In this document: piece by piece, positions 57,340 through 64,000 of the stretch | Layout: every line of letters starts with the position of its first letter | Numbering within the stretch: position 1 is the stretch's first letter | Source of the DNA: Stomorhina lunata | Lineage: Eukaryota; Arthropoda; Insecta; Diptera; Rhiniidae | DNA length: 64,000 nucleotides | Reading direction: 5' to 3' | NCBI GenBank assembly: GCA_933228675.1 | Contig: OW121743.1 | Location: forward strand, 90,186,998-90,250,997 | The notes under the pieces: model-generated | The model's input: the letters and a program-made list of their open reading frames with translations, nothing else | What the model was told of the DNA's origin: nothing | Database searches by the model: none | Translations under genes and position numbers: made by a program

Positions 57340-59580
57340 GCAGCTACTTAACTTAAAAAAAAAATTGTTTACCTGAATAAAAATACACTGTACTTTACAA
57401 AAAGTACAAAGAATTTTACAAAAGTACCCAGAGTTTTACAAAAAAGCACAAAGTACTTTATTAAAACTTCTTGTTACATTTCCAAAAGTACGCAGTACTC
57501 TTCAAAAAGTGCCCAGTACTTTTCAAAAAGTACCCAGTACTTTTCAAAAAGGTCTGGGTACTTTTCAAAAAGTACTCAGTACTTTTCAAAAAGTACTCAG
57601 TACTTCTCAAAAAGTACCCAGTACTAAAAAGTGCCATTATTAAAAGGTACCCAGTACTAAAAAGTACCTAGTACTAAAAACTACCCAATATTTTACTTAA
57701 AGTACCCAGTATTTTACCAAAATAACCCAGTAATTTACTAAAAATACCCAATACTTTACTAAAAGTACCCAGAACTTTATTCAAAGTACCTAGTACTTTT
57801 TCAAAGTACCTATTACTTTTCCAAAAGTACTTTACTGAAAGTACCCAATGCTTCATTGAAAGTACCCAGTACTTTACTGAAAGTACCCAGTACTTTACTG
57901 AAAGTACCCAGTACTTTACTGAAAGTACTCAAAACTTTACTGAAAGTACTCAAAACTTTACTGAAAGTACTCAAAACTTTACTGAAAGTACTCATTACTT
58001 TACTGAAAGTATCTGGTACCTTACTGAAAGTACCCAGAACTTTACTGAAAGTACCCAGTACTTTACTAAAAGTACCCAGCACTTTACTAGAATTACCCAG
58101 TACTTTACTGAAATTAAAGTACCTAGTACTTTACTAAAAGTACCTAGTACTTTACTAAAAATAAATAGTACTTTACTAAAAGTACCTAGTACTCTACTAA
58201 AAGTACCTAGTACTCTACTAAAAGTACCTAGTACTTTACTAAAAGTACCTTGTACTTTACTAAAAGTACCTAGTACTTTACTAAAAGTACCTAGTACTTT
58301 ACTAAAAGTACCTAGTACTTTACTAAAGGTACCTAGTACTTTACTAGAAGTACCTAGTACTTTACTAAAACTACCTAGTACTTTACTAAAAGTACCTAGA
58401 ACTTTAATAAAAGTACCTAGTACTTTACTAAAAGTACCTAGTACTTTACTAAAAGTACCCTGTACCTTACAAAAAGTACCCTGTACTTTACAAAAAGTAA
58501 TCAGCACTTTACAAAAAAGTACACAGTACTTAACAAAAAGTGACCAGTTCTTTACAAAAAGTACCCAGTACTTTATTAAAAGTAACTAGTCCTTTACTAA
58601 AAGCACCTAGTCCTTTTCTAAAAGTACCTAGTCCTTTACTAAAAGTACATAGTACTTTACTAAATGTACCCAGTACAATACTAAAAGTACCCAGTACTGT
58701 ACTAAAAGTACTTAGTACTTTTCAATAATTACCAGTACTTTTCTATAAGTACCAGTACTTTAATACAAGTACCCAGTACTTTAAAAAAGTACTTAGTACT
58801 TTACTAAAAGTATCCAGTACTTTACTAAAAGTACTCAGTTCTTTACTAAAAGTACCCACTACTTTACTAAAAGCACCCAGTTCTTTACTTAAAGTACCCA
58901 TTACTTTAAAAGTACCCATTACTTTACTTAAAGTACCCAGTTTTTTACTAAAAGTGCCCAATTCTTTACTAAAAGTGCCCAGTACTTTACTAAAAGTACC
59001 CATTACTTAACTAAAAGTACCCATTACTTAACTAAAAGTACCCAGTGCTTAACAAAAGGTACCAAGTACTTTACTAAAAATTCCCAGTACTTTACTAGAA
59101 GTACCCAGTACTTTACTAAAAGTACCCAGTACTTTTTTAAATGTACACAGTACTTTACAAAAAGTACCCAGTACTTTATAAAAAGTACCCAGTACTTTAT
59201 TAAAAGTACCCAGTACTTTACTAAAAGTACCCTGTACTTTACAAAAAGTACCCAGCACTTTACAAAAAAGTACACAGTACTTAACAAGAAGTGACCAGTT
59301 CTTTACAAAAGTTACCCAGTACTTTATTTCAAGTACCTTGTCATTTACTAAAATTACACAGTACTTTACTAAAAGTATTCAATACTTTACTAAAAGTACC
59401 CAGTACTTTAGTAAAAGTACCAAGTACTTTACTAAAAGTACCCAGTACTTTACTAAAAGTACCCAGTACTTTACTAAAAGTACCCAATATTTTACTAAAT
59501 GTACCCAATACTTCACTAAAAGTACCCAATACTTTACTCAAACTATCCAGTTCTTTACTAAAAGTACTTGACTATTAATT
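57340..59580. repeat. Array H6: 21-bp GTAC-core array (CCA orientation)
   Basis: Starts with diverged units (CAAAAAGTAC linkers, 57380-57660), then regular AAAGTACCCAGTACTTTACT units with block-wise variants: ACTGAAAGTAC (57840-58100), CCTAGTACTTTACT (58110-58440), CCCAGTACTTTACT (58680-59560). The stretch around 58450-58570 (CCTGTACTTTACAAAAAGTA, then GTGACCAGTTCTTTACAAAA) recurs at about 59225-59325. Long frames of up to 170 codons on both strands (KVLGTFS/TLLKVPS heptads) are by-products. Confidence 0.95.
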
Positions 59581-61439
59581 TTTAAAAGTTTCTATTAAAT
59601 TGTTAAGGCACCTTTTTAAAACCACCTAGTAATCATTATTCTTCATTATCAGCATCTTAAAGTTTCGCAAGCTCTTTAAACTTATATATCTCTATATCTG
59701 TTTGTGTCAGCTTGTGGTGATGCAAAAAAAATGTTTTAAGAAAAACTGTAAAAATAAAAATTTCAAAAAGGTTGAATGTTACTTTTGTACTTGTTATTGT
59801 ACTCCGGGCGAAGATGAAATATACCAACCGCAAAGAATGATGTCTACTATGATTAGATACTGTGAATGCACGTATGAGTACAAATAGACATAGACAGGCA
59901 GACAGAGAGACAGCCAGACCGTAAGATAAATTCTCATACATACGCTGTCATATTTGGGCATTACTTGGCAGAGATGAGTTTCGAAAGTGTTTAAGAACTA
60001 GTAGGGAGATAATATTATAGTATAACACTCATATTGGTAAACAAAAAATAAAATTATAGCAAGCTTATAAATAAAATTTTGCATACAAAATTTCTATTAT
60101 AAGCCTTTCCTAACATTATTAATCTTTTTTGTATAAGGGTTTAAATATTCAGACTAAGGTCAACAATCAGCGAAGAATCCATCATTCCGAACTTTTGAAA
60201 CCATTTGAGTAAGTTTGCTTTGTCCCAATAAATTTTGTATGTTAACATTTTTCTATTTTAACTTCATGTCTTCACTTTATCATATTTTTAATACTATAAA
60301 GTACTTTTCAAACTGCCTTCCTATTTAGATAAAATTGTTTACTTTATTAGTAGAGTTTTGTTTCTTTGCTGTGGTTGTTGCTTTGGATTATTTGCAATTT
60401 CAGTTGATTTCGTTTTTGTTGTTATTATTGGAATTAAAGTTGTTGTAACTATTGGAATGAGATATTTTTTCCTATTTTTTGAAGATCAAAAGTAAATTAC
60501 TGTGGCTTTGTTTGGCTTGTTAGTAATTTTTGCCTTTTTTGTGTATATTTTTCCTATTCACCTAACAATTTTTTCAGTTTAACAGACAAAAAATGGAAAA
60601 TTTTCTGTTTATTCGCTACTATTTAGTTATTTTTATACAGTTTCTTTGTATTGTTTTTCATGTTTCATTAAATTTCTCACAGATTTTTCCATTTTTCATT
60701 CATCGTAATTGCTCCTGCTGCTGCTGCTGCTATAGCAGCATTTCAGTAATTTTCCCCAGGTTTATGGTAAATGATGAGCAAAAAAACGATAAAAACTAAA
60801 AACCTAGGAAACTTAAAGTTAGAAATTATGTTTGATATTTTCTGGTTTCATTTACCCGGGATTATCTGGTATTTTCAGTTGAAATTACTTAATGAAAGTA
60901 AAATGAAAGAAATAAAAAAAACTTAGATTCCAAAAAAGGGAAATTACACAAATAAACTCAACATTTTTTTTCATTTTGACTTAATGAATATTTTTTTTCT
61001 GCTAGAGGTTAGTTTTACTAAAAAATAAAATAGCTACAACTATATGAGACTATTCCCTATTAATTAAAATTTATATTGTAGTTTTACTTTTCCAAGTAAT
61101 CAAAACCACTTTCATTAAAATTGTTTGCGAATTTTTTTTGTTTGTTTTCGCCAAATGGAAAAGGTGAAGCTGAGGCAAATGAAATCCTATAGGGGAAAGA
61201 AAGCACATTTTACCCTTTAGGTTTCTATAGTTTTGACGAGAGAGATTTTTTATTTCATTTTAGAAACAATAAAAACTAGTTAAAAACTCATTCAACTGCA
61301 GTTTGAAGGTGAAAACGTTTAAGACAGAAAAAAAGAAAAGAAGAAAAAAAAATTCTTAAAACTTTTAAAGCTCAAAAAAATTTAAAAAGCTTTAATCATT
61401 CAATTTTTCTACATAAAATCTTTAAACAGAACTGAAAAT
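59581..61439. other. Non-coding, includes a CTG microsatellite
   Basis: No gene supported. The Cys-rich 61-codon frame at 59702 and the 68-codon frame at 60593 (poly-Cys from the CTG run) were examined and rejected. GACAGGCAGACAGAGAGACA at 59893 is another short simple repeat. Confidence 0.5.
60713..60740. repeat. (CTG)n microsatellite
   Basis: Five CTG units followed by CTATAGCAGCA, which pairs back with TGCTGCTATAG to form a small hairpin. Confidence 0.85.
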
Positions 61440-63570
61440 ACCGATTACTTACTAAAAGTATCCATTACTTTATTACAAGTACCCAGTACATTACTAAAAG
61501 ACCCAGTACTTTTCTTAAAGTATATAATACTTTACCAAAAGTACATAGTATTTTACAAAAATTATTTGGTAGTTTACTAAAAGTACCCAGTACTTTACAA
61601 AAAGTACCCAGTACTTTACAAAAAGTGCCCAGTACTTTACTTAAAGTACACAGTACTATACAAAAAGTACCCAGTACTTTACTTAAAGTACCAGGAACTT
61701 TACTTAAAGTATTCAGTACTATACTTAAAGTACACAGTACTTTACCTAAAGTAAACAGTACCTTACCTTTAGTAAACAATACTCTACCTGAAGTAAACAG
61801 TACTTTACTAAAAGTACCGAGTACTTTTATAAAAGCACCCAGTTCTTTACTAAAAGTACGCAGTATTTTTCTAAAAGAACGCAGTATTTTACTAAAAGCA
61901 CGCAGTATTTTACTAAAATTACGCAGTATTTTACTAAAAGTACGCAGTCATCTACTAAAAGAACCCATTACTTAAATATTAAATCCCAATACTTAACTGA
62001 AAGTACCCAGCACTTTACTAAAAAAACCCACAACTTTCCTAAATGTACCTAGTACTTTACTAAAAGTACAAAGTTCTTTACCAGAAGTACCCAGAAATTT
62101 ACTAAAAGTACCCAGTACTTTACAAACAGTATTCAGTACTTTACTAAAAGTACGCAGAACTTTCCTAAAAGTACCCAGTACTTAATTTAAAGTACCCAGT
62201 ACTTAATTCAAAGTACCCAGTACTAGAAGTACCCAGTACTTAATTCAAAGTACCCAGTACTAGAAGTACCCAGTACTTAATTAGAAGTACCCAGTACTTA
62301 ATTAGAAGTACCCAGTACTTAATTAGAAGTACCCAGTACTTAATTAGAAGTACCCAGTACTTAATTAGAAGTACCCAGTACTTAATTAGAAGTACCCAGT
62401 ACTTAATTAGAAGTACCCAGTACTTAATTAGAAGTACCCAGTACTTAATAAGAAGTACCCAGTACTTAATAAGAAGTACCCAGTACTTAATAAGAAGTAC
62501 CCAGTACTTAATTATAAGTACCCAGCACTTAATTAAAAGTACCCAGTACTTAATTAGAAGTAAACAGTACTTAATTAGAAGTACTCAGTACTTAATAAGA
62601 AGTACCCAGTACTTAATTAGAAGTACCCAGTACTTAATAAGAAGTACCCAGTACTTAATAAGAAGTACCCAGTACTTAATTAAAAGTATCCAGCACTTAA
62701 TTAAAAGTACCCAGTACTTAATTAGAAGTACCCAGTACTTAATTAAAAGTACCCAGTACTTTATTAGAAGTACCCAGTACTAGAAGTACCCAGTACTTAA
62801 TTAGAAGTACCCAGTACTTAATTAGAAGTACCCAGTACTTAATTAGAAGTACCCAGTACTTAATTAGAAGTACCCAGTACTTTACTAAAAGTACCCAGTA
62901 CTTTACTAAAAGTACCCAGTACTTTACTAAAAGTACCCAGTACTTTAGTAAAAGTACCCAGTACTTTACTAAAAGTACCCAGTACTTTACTAAAAGTACC
63001 CAGTACTTTACTAAAAGTACCCAGTACTTTACTAAAAGTACCCAGTACTTTACTAAAAGTACCCAATACTTTACTAAAAGTACCCAGTACTTTACTAAAA
63101 GTACCCAGTACTTTACTAAAAGTACCCAGTACTTTACCAAAAGTACCTAGTACTTTACTAAAAGTACCTAGTACTTTACTAAAAGTACCTAATACTTTAC
63201 TAAAAGTACTTAGTTGTTTACTTTAAGTACTTAGTAGCTTACTAAAAGTACTTGACAAAAATTACTCAGCAATTTACTAAAATTATTTAGTACTTTACTG
63301 TAAGTAACCAGTACTTTACTAAAAGTATTTAGTACTTTACTAAAAGTACCCAGTAATTTTGTATAAGTATACAGTACTTTACTAAAAGTACCCAGTACTT
63401 TACTAAAAGTATCTAGTTCTTTACTAATAGTATCCAGTTATTTACCAGTACTTTATTGAAAGTACTCAGTACTTTATTAAATGTATTCAGTACTTTACTT
63501 AAAAGTACCCAGTACTTTACTTAAAAGTACCCAGTACTTTTCAAACTGTACAAAGTACTTCTTTAAAAGT
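61440..63570. repeat. Array H7: 21-bp GTAC-core array (CCA orientation)
   Basis: Diverged edge to about 62160; then AAGTACCCAGTACTTAATTA units with linker AATTAGAAG (62180-62880), and from about 62880 to 63200 nearly identical units with linker TACTAAAAG. In the AATTAGAAG part, shortened units CAGTACTAGAAGTACCCAG occur at about 62220, 62260 and 62775. Edge units from 63200 diverge. The 133-codon minus frame (VKYWVLL heptads) is a by-product. Confidence 0.95.
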
Positions 63571-63754
63571 TCTCATTACGTCTTCCACTTCATTTATAAT
63601 AAATGACAATTAACACAAATCACACGAGACATCAACCAATTTCACTTTCCAACAATAAACCCTTAGCCATATTCAAACTTTTCCACTTAATAAAAGTATT
63701 TGTTATAAATTTCATACAACTTAAAATCAAAATGTTCTAACTTTTCTATTGCTT
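63571..63754. other. Short non-repetitive spacer
   Basis: About 180 bp of unique-looking AT-rich DNA separating H7 from H8. Confidence 0.6.
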
Positions 63755-64000
63755 TACTTTACAAACAGTATTCAGTACTTTACTAAAAGTACCCAGTACT
63801 TTACAAACAGTATTCAGTACTTTACTAAAAGTACGCAGAACTTTCCTAAAAGTACCCAGTACTTAATTTAAAGTACCCAGTACTTAATTTAAAGTACCCA
63901 GTACTAGAAGTACCCAGTACTTAATTCAAAGTACCCAGTACTAGAAGTACCCAGTACTTAATTAGAAGTACCCAGTACTTAATTAGAAGTACCCAGTACT
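63755..64000. repeat. Array H8: GTAC-core array, cut by the window end
   Basis: Same units and order as 62121-62345: TTTACAAACAGTATTCAG, then GTACGCAGAACTTTCC, AATTTAAAGTACCCAG and the shortened CAGTACTAGAAG units, at an offset of 1681 bp. The array continues beyond 64000. Confidence 0.95.

Noticed and set aside
57360..57385. Minus-strand TATTCAG/GTAAAC as a splice site
   Set aside because: The donor is weak, the tract short, and the site is at the edge of a satellite; no branch point seen.
57471..59578. Many frames up to 170 codons on both strands in array H6
   Set aside because: 21-bp satellite; the sequences KVLGTFS and TLLKVPS are two readings of the same unit.
59702..59887. 61-codon Cys-rich plus frame (small toxin-like or zinc-finger-like spacing)
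   Set aside because: No signal peptide, no regular Cys pattern of a known family, and a minus-strand frame of 94 codons covers it; AT-rich chance frame.
60593..60799. 68-codon frame with a hydrophobic start and poly-Cys
   Set aside because: The Cys run is the CTG microsatellite read in one frame; no domain recognised.
62739..63140. 133-codon minus-strand frame (VKYWVLL heptads)
   Set aside because: Product of array H7 units.

Overview
The window reads as non-coding chromosomal DNA from a higher fly (Diptera, Brachycera; a calyptrate such as a blowfly would fit, but the sequence does not fix the species). Reasons: very AT-rich DNA with no conserved intact gene; several dispersed elements of the dipteran mini-me/DINE-1 type (AACAAGTAAGAAAG start, internal GACG/CCAG microsatellite, terminal hairpin around ATACCC...GGGTAT); and one decayed non-LTR retrotransposon. 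The only recognisable coding traces are dead: the RT/RNase H end of a LINE (minus strand, 12574-13474) and a short possible RTE-like LINE C-terminus (25345-25452). A strong combined 3'/5' splice motif at 50368/50369 would fit the window lying inside a very long intron of a plus-strand gene; this is inference.

Layout. About 40% of the window is minisatellite, in two families that do not mix. From 1 to about 47.1 kb, seven arrays share the palindromic core TTTTCTATAGAAAA and differ in linker and period: about 30 bp at 1-2880, 31 bp at 4440-6105, 29-30 bp at 7870-11165, 28 bp at 15525-18055 and 18830-21660, 30 bp at 37683-39600 and 46136-47140. From about 48.6 kb to the end, every array is built on the inverted pair AAGTAC/GTACTT around a 3-base centre (CCA, TGG or AGG), with 21-bp or 19-bp periods. 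The 21- and 30-bp periods are multiples of three, so the arrays carry long open frames on both strands that are not genes.

Between the arrays lie nested mobile elements: a LINE with a 12-bp target duplication in the 5' edge of a mini-me element (12445-14292); a mini-me inside a MITE (23860-25252); a mini-me carrying six 131-bp tandem repeats, itself inside another mini-me (30190-32345); two mini-mes head to tail (34528-36024); a TTAA-flanked piggyBac-like MITE with a smaller palindrome in it (33969-34304); and a family of about 320-bp MITEs with GGGGCC termini and CGATATCG (four near-complete copies, several fragments). A separate dispersed segment with tRNA-like A and B boxes is associated with the CTATAG arrays (317, 2311, 11166, 37490).

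The largest structure is an inverted arrangement at 37683-47140: a 30-bp array, a roughly 370-bp unique module, a 5.6-kb spacer, then the same module and the same array in reverse orientation. It resembles a Foldback/Galileo-type element or a large inverted duplication. All repeat borders are read by eye and may be off by 10-30 bp.
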